Shown here in pieces: positions 1-13,151 of a stretch of 64,000 nt of DNA (within the stretch, counting starts at the first letter, position 1; every line of letters begins with the position of its first letter). A program made the position numbers and the translations under genes. Under the pieces are notes generated by a model. It was not told the origin of the DNA. It worked only from the letters and a program-made list of their open reading frames with translations, and did not search any database. Source of the stretch: Laburnicola sp. R22_1 (taxonomy: Eukaryota; Ascomycota; Dothideomycetes; Pleosporales; Didymosphaeriaceae). The stretch covers positions 2,294,001-2,358,000 of the forward strand of contig JACONQ010000011.1 in assembly GCA_014281115.1 (NCBI GenBank). Reading direction: 5' to 3'.

Positions 1-1157
1 AAACCCCCCCAAAAAAATCTCCGAATAACCACCGCCAAATCCACACTACATCCCAATCCAATCCAATCCAATCCCAATCCAATCCCCCCATCCACCAACC
101 CCTCCTCCTTCCTCCCTCTTCTCTACCCAAACCCCATCCATTCCCACACTACCTTACCAGCGAATCAATCGCCTCTTACCCACCAACCCACCAAAAAAAA
201 CCATCCATCTATCCATCTATCTACCTAAAACCAAGAGAAAAAAAATGCGCAGGAAAACACATCATTTCCTATCCTATCCTAGCAGTTTGGCAATGCCAGA
301 AAATAATCTTAAATTTCCTAATAAATAAATGTAGTAGTAGCGGCCATTTTCATGATTCATGACATGACAGGTTAGTTACCCGAGGCAGTGGACGAGATGA
401 AGGTGTGATGTGTGATGTGTGACGCTATGCGCATGTTTTGCCTCCCAACCCCCCCAATCACAATGCGCTAATAAAACGTGAACAAAACATGAACAGCAAT
501 GCTATAGACGCGTATCCTCCAGAGCGCATAAACAAAAAAACACACACACTCACAACGCAGCAAATTTACCAAGATGCTAAAAATTATAGTAGTAGTGGCA
601 AATTAGCAGACGGACGCGACAGCACAATGGGGCATTTTTTTTTTCGGGTCGTTACTGTGTTTTATTTCATATCATATCATATCATTCATTAGCTACCATA
701 TGTTCGCCAAGTACAAGCCAAGCCAAGCAATGAGCACTTTTCTGACCAAGTTGCCGGAGCATAAGACTCAATCCAATGCACGTGTCCCCCCAAATCGTCC
801 AAACCAATTAAGCCATGCATACGCTTCCCCAGGTAACCTCGCGGTTCTGCGTCCCCAAGTCTTAACGTATAGAATATATCATGTCCATGTAAACGAGACA
901 CAGAGAGAGAGGAGAATGCTAAACAGCCTAGGCCATGAAGGGTATAAAAAGGTCGTCATCACAGCCCCGCAAAGGGAAGGAACATGGGGTATTGATAGAG
1001 TGCCAAAAAGAAGAAAGAAATCAACGAAGCGCTCGCTCGCGAGCAAAATGATGAAGAGCAAAAGCAAAAAAAGAAAAAACGAAAAAAAAAGTGATGCCGA
1101 CGATTCCATATCGGTTGGGATTCACTTCTGGGAAGAGGGAAATTGGTCTGGTGAGTT
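1..1157. other. 3' flank of the SAM/PH gene, no gene seen
   Basis: No convincing coding region. The first 240 bases are C/A- and C/T-rich low-complexity DNA, including a run of CCAAT-like units near 55-87 and ATCC/ATCT units near 200-225. The rest holds A-rich and purine-rich stretches (about 1000-1095) just beyond the stop codon of the minus-strand gene, so it is probably its 3' UTR and intergenic spacer. The pyrimidine-rich start could equally be the upstream region of a gene outside the window. Confidence 0.5.
50..90. repeat. CCAAT-type short tandem repeat
   Basis: Imperfect repeats of ATCCA/ATCCCA (about 5-6 bp unit). Simple low-complexity sequence in intergenic DNA; no function inferred. 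Confidence 0.6.
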
Positions 1158-3761
1158 CTAGACAGCAGCACCATTGACGACTACCGCATAGCCGTCGCTC
1201 TTCGCTTTGAGGGCTTTCGCAAGCATGAGCTCGCGCATCCAGTCGATGCGTTCGTCACGCGACTTGACAGCGAAGTGATGGACCTTGCCATTCGGAAGTA
1301 CCTTCTTGACCTCGCTTTTGCCTGGCGCGGTAGGCACGAGCTGGAATTCATAGGCTGCAGGAACGCCAGCCTTGTCTTTGTGACCAGAAGTAATTCTCAA
1401 CGCGCGCAGTTTGGCGGAGAGCTTGTTTGATGCGAGCGATGAGCAGGCGACGGCATAATCGTCCACATCAATGGTCTGCAGCGCCGACGAAGACGGAAGC
1501 TCGTTCGGGTGCATAGCGAGCGTCGTGCCCTGCAAGCGGAAATGATGGTCCTGCCATTCATGACGAAGCAATTTTGTGCGACGCTTCTTCACCCATCCAT
1601 GGTGGTTCACACCGTTGTACACAAACCCTCGGGGTGGCGCACGCTCTGGCTTCGCCGTTAAGGCGGGATCCGACACCGGGCTATCGTCGCCCGAGAACTG
1701 CGTCTCATGCAAGGTATCCGAATCGCCGTCGGATGGGCCCGTGGGGCTGAACACCTGGTCTTCATTGAGCGCCGGAAGAGGTAACGAGGGTCGGCGCCAG
1801 TCAATCCGTGACCCGACTCGCTGTACTGGGTCCCTGTACTGCATGTTTGGTGGCACCGACTGGCTTGTGTCGCGTGAAACGGGCCCCACCGGAACCGCTG
1901 TAACGGGGGCGTCCATTTCGGAAAATGGGGTGCCAAATCGGTAGACGCCTCCAGGAGATGCCGTCCTACAGGGCGAGAAGGCGGTGTCTGGTACCACCTG
2001 GGGGCTAGAGGGAATAGCACTGCGAGAACCGCCATACTGAGGACCGGTAGACATGGAACGCTGTGGCGGAATGCTGAGCTTGGGGAGCGACTTGAGATTG
2101 CAGTGCGGCGCCGCGGCGAACTCAGGAGGATGGAGGGTGGGTCTTGGGAGTGGCGCCGGGTCGAAAGACGCGGAGGTATGTGTTGATGTAGATGCTGAGA
2201 AGGCCGAAGCTTGCTGATAGCGGTGATAGGGTTGTACAACAGAGGGGCGGGAGGGGAACATGTCCCCTGGTGGCGTTGGAGGGGTTTCAATAGGTGTCGC
2301 TGTGTTGTACGGTTGCTGAACGCCTTGCAGCGTAAGAAATTGTCGTACGTTGTCTTGGGGGTCCCGAGACTGTACTGTCTGCAGTGTGTCTTCCTTGAGG
2401 TTGAACTCGGGTAGTTGCCCGGGTCCCAGCAAGTCGGATGATGCCACAACAGAAGGGATCGCATCTGAAGTTGGACGGTAGACATCTTCCACTGCACGGG
2501 CTGCTGTATCTGGGTTACCTGGATCTCCAGCAATGAAGATGTGGCCACCGTTCTCCGGCGAGATGGGAAGCCCGTGCTCGTCCTGAAGTCTGGCAAGCTG
2601 TCTTTGCTGCTTTCTCCATTTAGCACACCGCTCGCCCTTGGCGCACTTGTGGGGTTTGGGCAGCAGCTGCTCGATGGCGACAATAGAGACAGACTCAGCT
2701 GGTGTAATCACGTCGTCACCTGGGTTTCTGTGTCGCCGACCCCTACGTCTTCGACCGCCTCCTGGTGTAATGGGTGTCTTTGCGTCCTCGCCTTCACAAT
2801 CGACGCCTCTGGACTTGTCGCGATGGCGTCGTTCTCTGTTCTTGCTCTTCGACCTCTGCCTAGCCTCTTTGCATGGTCGATCAGTGTCCTCGAAGGGGGT
2901 TGGTACTGCAGCCACTGGCGATATGAGACCGTCGGCTGTTCGCAGCGAGTCAATCTGGTGCCATAGTTGATGGCGCTTGCCGAACGATGAGATCTCTAGC
3001 TCCCTCAAGTCATCAAACTGTAGGTCGAGCAAGATGGCACCTGTGATATCATGCGCTTCGAATCGGTCGATGGTATCGTCGTCAAACCCGTTCTGGTACA
3101 TCCAGTTTGCGACCTGACGAGACGTCCACTCACGCACCTCTGCATTGTCAAGATGAGCAACAGCAGAGGCAATGTTGTTGTACTCTCTCCTTGGGACAAT
3201 GGTCTCAGGGGTGGCTTCTCGGAACGACGTCTGGGTCCGGGAGGGCGTTTCTCTTGGGAATATCGGGAATAGGGGAGATAACTGCAAAGCAAAATCGAAG
3301 TCGTTTGACGACCGAGAGGAGCGGAACAGGTGCGGGCCTTTTGGCCCTTCTACAGACTTGGGCAGGTACCATTCCGCAAATTGGGGTCGGATCTCGTCTC
3401 TTGGCGTTTGCACCTCTTCAAAGGTGGAAATGGTAGTCTGGCTTTTGCGGTTGTCGGTCTGCAGCCAGTTAGCCATGCATGCAACAGCTGCAATTGGTGC
3501 GCGACGTACCGAAGAGCCGAGGCTGTACTCCTCAAAATCGCTCGAATCATCTTCAATGTCGGTGTATGCCTCACTGACATGGGAGACGGGTCGTTCTAGC
3601 GAAGTGCGCGCAGAGACGGCACCGACGAACAGCGACTGCGATTTCCCTCGCTCAAACATCTCCACGCCCGGCTCCAGCGGGGTGATTGGTGTCATGGCCT
3701 GCTAGACGAGGGTCAGACAGCCTTCTGGAGAGAGAGAGCTCTGCGACAGTCTGCTTACCAT
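1158..3761 (-). CDS. SAM and PH domain protein
   Basis: The uninterrupted frame from the ATG at 3695 to the stop at 1158 encodes 845 residues. A SAM domain lies at about residues 187-252 (from VREWTSRQVANWM to LWHQIDSLR). A PH domain lies at about 680-835, near the C-terminus (HHGWVKKRR at its start, RDERIDWMRELMLAKAL at its end). Between them is a long disordered region rich in Ser, Pro and basic residues. This layout resembles fungal polarity or membrane-adaptor proteins such as the yeast Boi family, but no SH3 domain is visible, so I give no symbol. The real start may be one exon further up. At 3699-3758 the minus strand has a good 60-bp intron (GTAAGC donor, CTGAC branch, TAGCAG acceptor) directly after another ATG (3759-3761), and splicing would add Met-Ala in frame. 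The 25-kb transposon nest begins about 1.3 kb upstream of the gene. Confidence 0.85.
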
Positions 3762-5058
3762 GATCACGGGCAGGTGCGCACAAGCTCACTGTTGGGAGAC
3801 GGCGGGCTACACTGTTCTGTTCTATCTGCGGTGCCGAAGGAGTGCTCCGACCATGGTATGCGCAAAAATGGGGCACAGCTGTCGAAGACCGGACAAGACC
3901 CTTCGGGTGGAGGGCACTCGGTCGACTTAATGTAGAAGCTCCCTGAGGTGGTATCGGAGGGGAAGACGGCGGTTCGATATGGGTGCCGTCGGGGCTGCAG
4001 AGACAGCACAGGCGCTGGCTTCTTCCACCCAGTGAGGGACTCGAGCCCAAGACATGGCCTGGGGCGGCGGCCAATCCAGGCGCGAAGCGTTCCCGCCCGC
4101 ATGCAGCGCGGTGAAATGGGCGCTTACACACGACGTTGAGCGGGCTGAGGGCGCCATTCGCTGGGGCTGGCCGGCGCAAAGCAGGCAAATAGCGCATTTG
4201 GGCGGGCCAAGGTCCGTTAATAGAGCCCGCGAGGGCCTAGGGGCATGCCGCAGCAGGGCAGCACCTGGGAGAGGCCCCCATGGCTCGCTTCGGCGCGAGA
4301 GGCTCGAGCGGGTACGCAGGCGACGGCGTGAAGGAGTTGGGCCCTGGCTTCCGTGCCTCGCGCCGTGGTGGAGCGGTGGTGGAGCGGTGGTGGATCGTCG
4401 AGTGCTCCTGCCCGACGGTTGCCCGTGTCGACGCGGCAGATCTGAGCTGTCACCGCCAGCCGTTCGCATGCCACGGTCGCGTGCGGACCAGGTTTTGGCA
4501 TTGCGCAGCCACGCGGTACATGCGTCCGTACCTCGCTGGCCGGACACAGGACGGCGCTCCATGCGTGATGGTCGGGCCTCAGACGTAGAGCCGGCGGTGC
4601 CGCTGGGGCTGGGGCGGTAGGCCAGTCAGTCGTCAGTCATGGTCCAGGGCGAGGACTGAGGAACGAGGATGGCTGGTGGCAGGTGCCCGTGGTGGGCGGG
4701 CGATGTCGGCCAGGCCAGAGACGCACCGCCGAGCGCAGAGAGCCGCGCCCGCTCGAAAGGGGAACGAACCCACCACCACCACCGAAAGGCTCGCACAGCG
4801 CATCGCCGCATCCGAAGCGTCACTCGACAGCCTCATCCGCGCTCTCCCTCCACCACGCTCCCGCGCCCGCTGCCCGCATTTGCCAGCAGCTGCCCGCATG
4901 GCGAGCCACCCTGCACCGATCAGATATATTGGAACACGCCGCATCGCAAGGATGCTCGGCAGCTCCTCCACTCGGCGCACGGCTGCGTGCAGCAGTGCGC
5001 CACGACTCGTCCCCCCACCGCGCCCGCTTTGGTCGTAGCACCCACGCTTCTCGTCGTA
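3762..5058. other. GC-rich upstream region of the SAM/PH gene
   Basis: GC-rich DNA with open frames on both strands but no recognisable protein, so probably 5' UTR and promoter. It contains a short duplicated GGTGGAGCGGT unit near 4367-4390. Before the hAT insertion at 5067 it was joined to the DNA now at 30158 onward. Together the two pieces formed an upstream region of nearly 4 kb between the SAM/PH gene and the transcription factor gene, which are divergently transcribed. Confidence 0.6.
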
Positions 5059-5066
5059 GCTACGGG
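5059..5066. repeat. Target site duplication, left copy
   Basis: GCTACGGG immediately before the CAGTGATGGGGG terminus. The same 8 bases follow the opposite terminus at 30158-30165. Eight base pairs is the duplication length of the hAT superfamily. Confidence 0.92.
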
Positions 5067-5180
5067 CAGTGATGGGGGGATGAGTAAGATGAGCGATCGC
5101 TGAGCGAATGAGTGAGTAACATGTGAGCGAGTAAAAAATGAGTTAACTGAGTAACGCTCATTTTACTTATAAGTAAAATT
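5067..5180 (+). repeat. hAT left terminal inverted repeat and subterminal motifs
   Basis: Starts CAGTGATGGGGG and continues with about eight TGAG-containing motifs (TGAGTAA, TGAGCGA and variants). It ends in a palindrome, TTTTACTTATAAGTAAAATT, that is nearly matched at the right end. Clustered subterminal motifs of this kind are usually transposase binding sites in hAT elements. It is much less RIP-altered than the DNA just inside it. Confidence 0.85.
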
Positions 5181-5589
5181 ATAAAAATTAATAAAAAAAT
5201 ATATATTTATAAACTAGAAAAAAGCTCTATTTTTTATATATAAGGACCTTAGTAAGAACTATTACAGTTAATCTTTTATTTAGTATTAAAGTTATAATAT
5301 TAAGGATAAGTACTTTGAGATTATATGTTAATTATAAATTAAAAATACTTATTATTTTAGGATTATACTATTATAATTAGTAATAGTAAAGTATATAATA
5401 TATATAAAAAGTATATAGAAAGTATATAGAAAGTATATAGTCTTAAATAGTATAATAAAAAAGTAGAGCCGCCCTACTTATAAATAAACTATGAGCTTAA
5501 TATTTTAATAAAGAATTTTTAGTCTAGTTATATAAAATATATAAAATATAAAGAATTAAAAATTATAAAAACTATTAATTATATATATA

Positions 5590-5673
5590 TATAGCGTTAA
5601 TTTATCTACTTAGGAGTAGAATAAGAAAGGCTTTTATCTTAAATAATATAACAAAGAAAAGCAGGGCCTCCTA
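5590..5673 (-). repeat. R3 repeat, left part, split by the gypsy insertion
   Basis: Carries the R3 core (AAGGCTTTTATCTTAAATAA, then GCAGGGCCTCCTA) and stops at the gypsy 5' LTR. The missing end (CTTAGTAATTAA) resumes right after the 3' LTR at 25109. Other R3 copies read CCCTACTTAG across this point. Confidence 0.75.
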
Positions 5674-5849
5674 TGTAAGGGGCTAAGCGCTCTTCTATAG
5701 TTACTCGGCCTACTACCTTAGAGTTCTAAGTCTATGTTCCTACTAAGCTAGGAGTATATATAAGTCTATAGCTAGAGTTACTATTAGACTCTATTAAATT
5801 TATAAGTTTACTTAGGCAACTCTAACTTTTTAGTCTAAAGCTTCTTATA
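5674..5849 (+). repeat. Gypsy 5' LTR
   Basis: Begins TGTAAGGGGCTAAGCGC and ends GCTTCTTATA, the RIP-altered form of GCCCCTTACA seen in the right copy. It matches 24932-25108 along its length with mostly C/T and G/A differences. Confidence 0.85.
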
Positions 5850-5910
5850 TTAAATTTAATTAACCTCTTATAATAGAAGAGCTTATAAAATCTTTCTAAT
5901 ACACTAAGAA

Positions 5911-6165
5911 TAACCCTATAAATAAATACGTAGTTAAATTAGATATTAAGATTCCTTAACCCTGTAAATAAATACGTAATTAAGTTAGATACTAAAATTT
6001 CTTAACTCTATAGAACAAATATATAGTTAAGTTAGATACTAAGATTTCTTAACCCTATAAACAAATACGCAGTTAAGTTAAATATTAAGATCTCTTAACT
6101 TTATAAATAAATATATAGTTAAGTTAGATACTAAAATCTCTTAACCCTATAAAATAAATATAAGT
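5911..6165 (+). repeat. 46-bp tandem repeat in gypsy leader
   Basis: About five and a half units of roughly 46 bp, each containing TTAACCCTATAAATAAATAC, followed by GTTAAGTTAGATACTAAGAT. It lies just inside the 5' LTR, before gag. The unit length is not a multiple of three, so it is probably untranslated leader. Confidence 0.8.
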
Positions 6166-6299
6166 ATAATAGAAAGAATGCTAAGGTCTTTTTATAAAAA
6201 GAAAAATATTCTTATCCCTTACCTAGCGTAATAAGTTACTAAATTCTAATAGTAAGAAGCTATAAAGGTAGATATTACTACTAACTTTACTAAGAAACT

Positions 6300-9200
6300 A
6301 TATATAGTAGATTATAATAAGATAAAGTATATATAAATAATTAAACTAGTCTGCTAGTATTTATAAGACTAAAGATTAATAGGGTCCTAAGCATCTTCCT
6401 AAAAAGAAAAAAGGCCTAGAATATAAAAGGGGGCGTCTTTTAAAACGCACTAATGTAAATTATAGGCTATCTTACTAGCTTAGAGTAACTTTAAGTTATA
6501 CTAGTAGTATAATAAAATATTAGTAAGTAGCTCTAGGGCTTACTAGAAGTAATTACTAATTAACTTATCTAATTAAAGTAATGCGCTAGAGTAGAAACTA
6601 TACCCTTAGCCCTTTTCTAAATAATAGTAGTAATACTAGCGCCTAGTAAAGCGCTACTAGAGTGCTAGCGCTCTTAACTCTCTAATTTAGAGTTGTTCTC
6701 TAGAAGCTATTAGGATTACTACTATTAGAAATATATAATAAAGGTTAAAATTTGTAAAGATTGCCCTCTTTTAGAGAACGCAGTTAATTATATTATAAGT
6801 AGACTAATAGGTAAGGTAGTAGATATTACACTAGCCTTTTTAGAGAAAGGAACCTATTTTAAAAATAAATTCTAGAGTTTCTTAAATATAAGCTTTTATA
6901 ATAAGTTAGTAGAGAAGCAAGTATAGAATAGACTATTTCTTAGCTAATAGGGTAAAACTCTACTAACTAAGTTTAATACTAACTTTATACGCTTAGCTAC
7001 TAAGGCTAATAAATATAACTAGGAGAACTTAAAGAATATTTACTAGAGAGTCTTATATATAGACTTATAGGATAGGCTAATTATACTAGAGATTTCTTAA
7101 GACTAGAATCTTATAATATTTATAGATAGAGTTAATATAGTTAAAAATATTTACTATATAAAAATATTAAAGCCCTTCTATATATTAGCCTCCTCCTCTA
7201 CTAAGTTTGCTAATACTATAGATTAGAAACTTATATATTTTAGTATTATAAGGACTACTAAAGCGAACCTTTTAAAGACTAAGAAGCGCGCTAAATAGGT
7301 CTCTAAAGAGGAGCTAGAGAAGTGCTATAGAGAAGGAGTATACTTCTACTATAGTAAGAAGAAATATAGTATTTAGAGTTATTATCTTTAAACTATAATA
7401 CCCCTAATACAAGCTAAGGCTAGTAAAGCTTAGAAAATAAATAGTAGTAATAAGGATATTAATAGCTTAGTGGAGTTAGAAAACTAGCTTTTTCTCCTAG
7501 AAGTTATTAGAGAGAGGAGATAAAGCAAGTTATAGAGGAACTAAAAAAGAACTTTAATATATATAAAAAGATATAGCTAAGTTTAACACTAATTACTATA
7601 AATACTCTTATTAATAATATTGCCTTTGCGTATACTATACTTAATTTAGGGTGTTTAACTACTGCCTTTATATTTAAAAAGCTTGCTAGAAAAGCTAACC
7701 TATAATATATTAGTTTAAATAACTCCTATTAAGTAATAGAATTTAAAGAAGTAACCTTCTTAGTCTATAAAGCCGCTTATATAGAGATAGATATTAAGAG
7801 GCATATTAAAACAATATAGGCTTATATTAATAGAAAAGAGAAAAACTACAAATTAGTTTTTAGATTACTATAGTAGAAAAAGAACGCTATATTAGTGGCC
7901 CTAGAGAAATAGTCTATATATATAGGGTCCTCCTATATAAGAATTAGAAATAAGTAGGGAAGATAAACTTCTACTCCTAGTTAAAAAGTCTTAGCTATAT
8001 TATTTATAACCTTAAATAGAAGAAACATAAAAGAAAAGAACAGGCTAATAGTTTTTACTACCTCCCTTAAGAATATCTAGAAGGCCCTAGCCCTAAAGGC
8101 TAAGGTAGACCTAAGAGCCTATTTTCCTAAGTAGCTGCTAGACTAAGTAGAAGTTTTCTTAAGAGAATAAGCTAATAAACTTTCCCTATTATAAGGCCTT
8201 AGGATTAATTACTTAATTCCCCTTATTAAAAAGAATAAAGAGACTTTAGAGATCCCCTTTAGCCTCCTCTATAGTATATTAAAGAAGAAATTGCTAGTTC
8301 TTTATAAGGAACTAATAGAGTATCTTAACTATAGCTTTATTTAGGTAAGCAAGTCTAGCGCTATAGCACTAGTATTATTTGCAAAAAAATCTAAAGAAGG
8401 TTTATAGTTTTATATAGACTATAGGGCGTTAAATACCTTATTAAAAAAGGACTACTACCCTCTTCCCCTTATTAGAGAGATGTTGCAGCTCCTTGCTAAG
8501 GCTAAGTAGCTAACAAAGTTAGATAGGAGACATGTGCGCTAGGCTAATACCCTTAGTAAATATAACATAATATTCTAATATAGACTAGAAACTATTAACT
8601 TAAGGGTAGATGCCCCTTTTGCAATACTAGTAGGATATGCCTACTAACGCTAAAAATAACTAGATTAAGTTCTATAAAATTTAACTTCTTAAGAAGGTTT
8701 CTTTCAGAAATAGGAATATTAGGCTTTAAATATTTATAATCCTAGCAATATAAGCTCTGCTTAAAAGGCTTAACCCCCCTAGGAAAAAAAGAAGCTAGGC
8801 TAAACGCAAAGAATGCTAGTTTTTTCTTCTTACTTACTAGAAGAGTTTTACTCCTAAACTAGAAACGTACTCCCTAGTAGACTTAGACTTAAATAAACTA
8901 TAGTTTTATAGCTTAGAGAGAAATCTCATATTAAAAGAAGTAAAGAAGTGCGTCTTTTACTATAGGCGCACTTTTTTCTTCTTCCTAAACCTAAAGGTTA
9001 CTATATAAGAATGCGATATTAATAATACTAATTATCTCTAGTACTAGAAATAAAGATAAGTCCTAGACTAGAAATCTCTATAGATAATACTAGTTGCTGT
9101 AGTCTATAACTCCCCTATATTTAGGTATTTAGAAAGAGAGATTACCTATAAAATAGTTGCTAAATTATACTTCTTTCTAGAAATATTAGACTTTATTTAT

Positions 9201-10420
9201 AGATTTATTAGAAACTATAATATATATAAAAGAACTAAGCTATAGAAAAATATATAAAAAGGGCTACTAAAATCTTTTTTTCTAGACTAAATATAAAAGA
9301 AGATCTTTATAGACTTTATTACTAAGCTTTCTATAAATAAAGAAAATACAAATATAATAGTAGTGTGTAATAAGCTAGGGAAAGGAATAGTTTTAGTCCT
9401 CCTACTAGACTTAGAGGTAGAAATAGTAGTAGAGGTATTTCTTTATTATATTATAGTCTACTATTAGCTTCTTAATACTATAATCTCTAACTATAGAGGT
9501 TAATTTATAAGCGACTTTTAGAGGCACCTATATAAGAGAATAAAGATTTAGAGGAAATTATCCTCCTTTAAATGCCTAGAGACTAATAGCATTATAGAAT
9601 ATATAAATTTTATAATTAAAATATACGTCTACACCTTTATATAATAAAACTAAAAGAATTAGGCCCTATACTACCCTATAGCGCAAATAGCTATTAATAG
9701 GAGAAAAGCTACCTTTATTAGAATGGCACTATTCTTTCTCTAATATAGATATAATATAGACCTATCTAAGCTAGATATAGAGATAAAAGCTATTAATTAT
9801 TACTAGTAGGATTTACAGCTAGTAAAGTCTACTAAAGCTTTACTATAAAAGTTTTAAGAAGTTTTTATATTTATCTAAGCTAAAATAGCTAAGTTCTAAT
9901 AAGAGTAGGAGTGGTAAGTAAACTAGCACTAAAGAGATGCTCCTATATTAAAGGAAGGAGACAAAGTCTAGCTTTAGTATAGGGACTACCTATCTAACTC
10001 CTACCCTAATAAAAAGTTATACTAGAAAAACATAAAGTTTATAGTTATATAGGTAGTAAATTTCTATAATATAGAACTAAATATTCTATCTAGAGTTTAC
10101 CTAGTATTCTTAGTAAATTATTTACGCCTAGCTAGAGAAGACTCGCTCGTTAGCTAGGCTATAAATAATAGAAAACTAAAAGCTATTATTATTAAAAAGA
10201 AGAGAAATAGGTTATAAAAGACATCTTAGCTAAGAAACCTACTTAAAGGAGGAGAAGACTATAAAAATTACTATACTAAGTTAAGTAGTTAGATAATACT
10301 AATCTAACTTAGAAACCTATTATAAATCTCTCTACTATAAAGGTATTAGATTACTAGAAAATATATATCTTGTTATTCTAAAATAATAATAAAGAGTTAC
10401 TTATAAACTTCTATAGAAAC
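6300..10420 (+). pseudogene. Gypsy gag-pol, RIP-inactivated
   Basis: Read through its many TAG/TAA stops, the plus strand gives the gypsy order. The end of gag has a CCHC knuckle at about 7310-7390, with cysteines turned to tyrosine (TGT/TGC to TAT/TAC). A retropepsin-like stretch is near 7620-7800. RT is at about 8190-8700, with readable motifs such as FYIDYRALNTLL, KDYYPLPLIREML and TKLD. Integrase is at about 9480-9760, with remnants matching the SDRGSQF and ETD regions. A C-terminal HPVFHVSLL-like motif is near 10080-10120. The catalytic Asp in the integrase motif reads Asn, as a G-to-A change would cause. The sequence is cut at 10473 by the next LTR element. It cannot encode a working polyprotein. 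Confidence 0.8.
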
Positions 10421-10473
10421 TCTCTAAACTAATAAATATATTATAGCTTCTAGTATAAAAGTTATATCCCTAG

Positions 10474-10760
10474 TGCAAGGGCGGTACACAGCCTTATAGG
10501 GCTAACCTATTAGAGATAGCTAGAATAGTTAAAGAGATAGTTAAATTAATACTATTCTAAGATAGTAGATAAGAAAGGGATATAGGGGGGCCCTTTCTTA
10601 TATAGAGGGTGGCGTAGGGCACAGGCCTACGCTAGCCACACGCTAATACTAACTAGGAAAGGCGCCTTTAGAAAAGTAAAAGGCGCAGATAGGAGAAATA
10701 GAGTATAAAAGAAAGGTAATAGGGTGTGCTTAGTAGGAAGGCTAGCATAGGACTATTATA
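10474..10760 (-). repeat. LTR (3' LTR in element sense)
   Basis: 287 bp beginning TGCAAGGGCGGTACACAGCC and ending GACTATTATA. It matches 17075-17330 except for about 30 bp (GGGGGCCCTTTCTTATATAG and the bases after it) present only here. Confidence 0.87.
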
Positions 10761-13137
10761 TAACCCCCCTTTTAAGGTTTAAAAATAGAAAGGAAAGTAT
10801 ATAAAAATAGGGTATTATAGCGGATTTTTAATATAACTAGCACTATTTTAGGGCTAAAAAGTGTTGCAATAGAGGCAATATGCCCCTATAGTTCTAATAG
10901 TAGCCTTAGGTTTTACTATAGTTGCTATTTAGTAGAAATATTAAGAAAAGTTATTAGGAGTAAATTAGTAGATTAGTAGAAAAATGCAATAGAAACTATA
11001 TCTTAGCGTTTAGCATTTTACTAATAAAGCACATTCTTAGCTCTAACACTATATAAAAATATAGTTAGCTAAAAAATTTCTAGTTAGTGTATTATATATA
11101 GGCGTAATTATATTGTATAATATTTCCTAGTACTATAAAAAAGTATTAAAAAACGTATTAACCTAACTATATAGTTTTTAATTAGGGTAGAATAGCTCCT
11201 AAAGCTATAGGTACTACTAGCGATAGTAAGGATAATTAAAGGTAGAAGTGCTAAAAGTTATAGGTGTCCTATATGCGTGTATTAATTAGGGTGCTACTAA
11301 ATTAGTAGTAAGCTAGCTAGTAGGGGAGCTACTAAGGGTAAGAGTACTAAAAGCAATAGGTGCCTATGTATAGTAGGCTAGCTAGAAAGCTACTTAACTA
11401 GTAGTAAACTAGGCTACCTATTTTAGTAGCTTAGGGTGCCTCTAGGGGCAAAATAAGTTAGGTAACTAGTGAATTAAAGTAAGGACTAATAGTTAGGGGG
11501 CAGCTCCTAATTATTAGCGGTCTAGAAGATTTTAATAGGCAGTTCACTATTAGATTTATTGCCTAAGTATCCTTTCTATAGAGAGTTAGACTTAGGGTTA
11601 ATTAAGTTAGTAAATTTAGGGTTATTATTAGAAAGGTTATTATAATAGGCAGGCTTTTTGTCCTCTAATCCGTCGCTATAATAGGCAGCGCTATAATCTT
11701 TAGGGCCATTACTATAGTAAGTAATACTAAGTTCTTCTTTCTAGTTAGTAATTTAGTAAGACAAAAGGGTGCTAACCTAAGTTATTCTAGCTAGGATAGT
11801 TTTAATTAAATAGTTAATTCTATAGGTAAGAGCTGCCTAATCTGCAAATTAGCTTCTCTAGTAGGTTTACAGTCTCTAGGTCTAGAGTTAGGAGTAAGAC
11901 CTAAATTCTACTATATAATTTCTAGGGACTAGTCTTACTAGTAGCTTTCTTAGGTAGTAGGGATAGGGTAACTAAAAGGCAATTTGTTATCTAATAGTTC
12001 CTTGTCTAAAAAAGGCAGCTTCATAGCCTTAACGCTACTATCTTTATTAAAGGCGTTCTTATAGCTTAGTTTCTAGTAAGCCTTTAAGTATGTTCTAATA
12101 ACTAAGATAGTGGGGCTAGGAAGCTAAATAGAGATTTCCTTAGAGACGCTCTAGTTAGCTTTTAATAAATAAGTTGTTTAGCGGGTATAGTCTTACTTTA
12201 TAAGTAGGCTATCCTATTAGGTAGTATTGTTCTAGTAAAAAGAGTTAGGTAGTAAAAAAGTCTATAGTAGAATACGATTACTAGTAAAGGTTAGTTTCTT
12301 ATTATTTTTCTAATAAAGGCGGCAGTTCTAAGTGTTAACTAGGCAGTTAGCTTACTTAAAAGATTTCCTACTAATAATAAGATTATAGTCCCCTATTTTA
12401 TAGAAAACAAACTATATAGTAATACTACGTCTATTAATATTAAGCTAGACTATAAAATAGGTGTCTACTTTTGCGCTTCTCTTCTCTATAATATTCTTAA
12501 GAGGGATTAGTGTCTTTAAGCAGAGGAGTTTGGCTTTAAGCTATTTTTATACTACTTTTATATACCTTAAAGTAATAAGATTATAAGCGCTAGCACTAAT
12601 ATCTATTAAGGCTTATAACCTAAGAGCTAATCCTTAGAATTTAATTTGCACTAGTATAACTAGCTAGAGGCCTCTAAATAGCTTAGAAACCCTTACTATC
12701 TTACTACCTATAGGTAGCAGTTTTGGTTTAGCATCTATATTTTATAGTTAAAATTATAGTTTATCTAAATTAATTAGTTTAGTGGCTTTTATATAAGCTA
12801 TTAGGTTAAAGTAGTCTAGTAGCGCATATTTAAAGCCTTTTTAACTAATAAATTACCTGCCTTTAAATTAGAGTAGTAGGCAATACTAAGTTTATTTAAA
12901 TTAAGATTGTTCTCTACTTTCACATTTGCTTATATAGCTACTTTAGAGTAGTAGCATAAGTGTAAGCCTCTATATTTCTTACTATAGCTAAAGTAGGCAT
13001 TATGCTTTATACACTATACTTTAGTCTAATTATAAAGAGTTAAAAAAAGAGAAGTAAGTCTAAAATAAAGTGTTTATTTTCTAGTTACTGTATATAAGAA
13101 TGTTAATTTAGAGAGTAGTACCTTATAAGAAGTTTTT

Positions 13138-13151
13138 ATATACGCCTAAAA
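13138..13151. repeat. Target duplication of R1-A, left copy
   Basis: ATATACGCCTAAAA, repeated exactly at 14316-14329 on the other side of R1-A. A 14-bp duplication fits target-primed retroposition, not LTR or DNA transposition. Confidence 0.9.

Noticed and set aside
700..1161. 153-codon plus-strand frame with a Lys-rich end
   Set aside because: It overlaps the 3' end and likely 3' UTR of the SAM/PH gene on the other strand, and its Lys run comes from a poly-A/purine tract.
3762..5058. Overlapping long open frames on both strands in GC-rich DNA
   Set aside because: They are the expected by-product of high GC. No domain, splice pattern or start context favours any of them.
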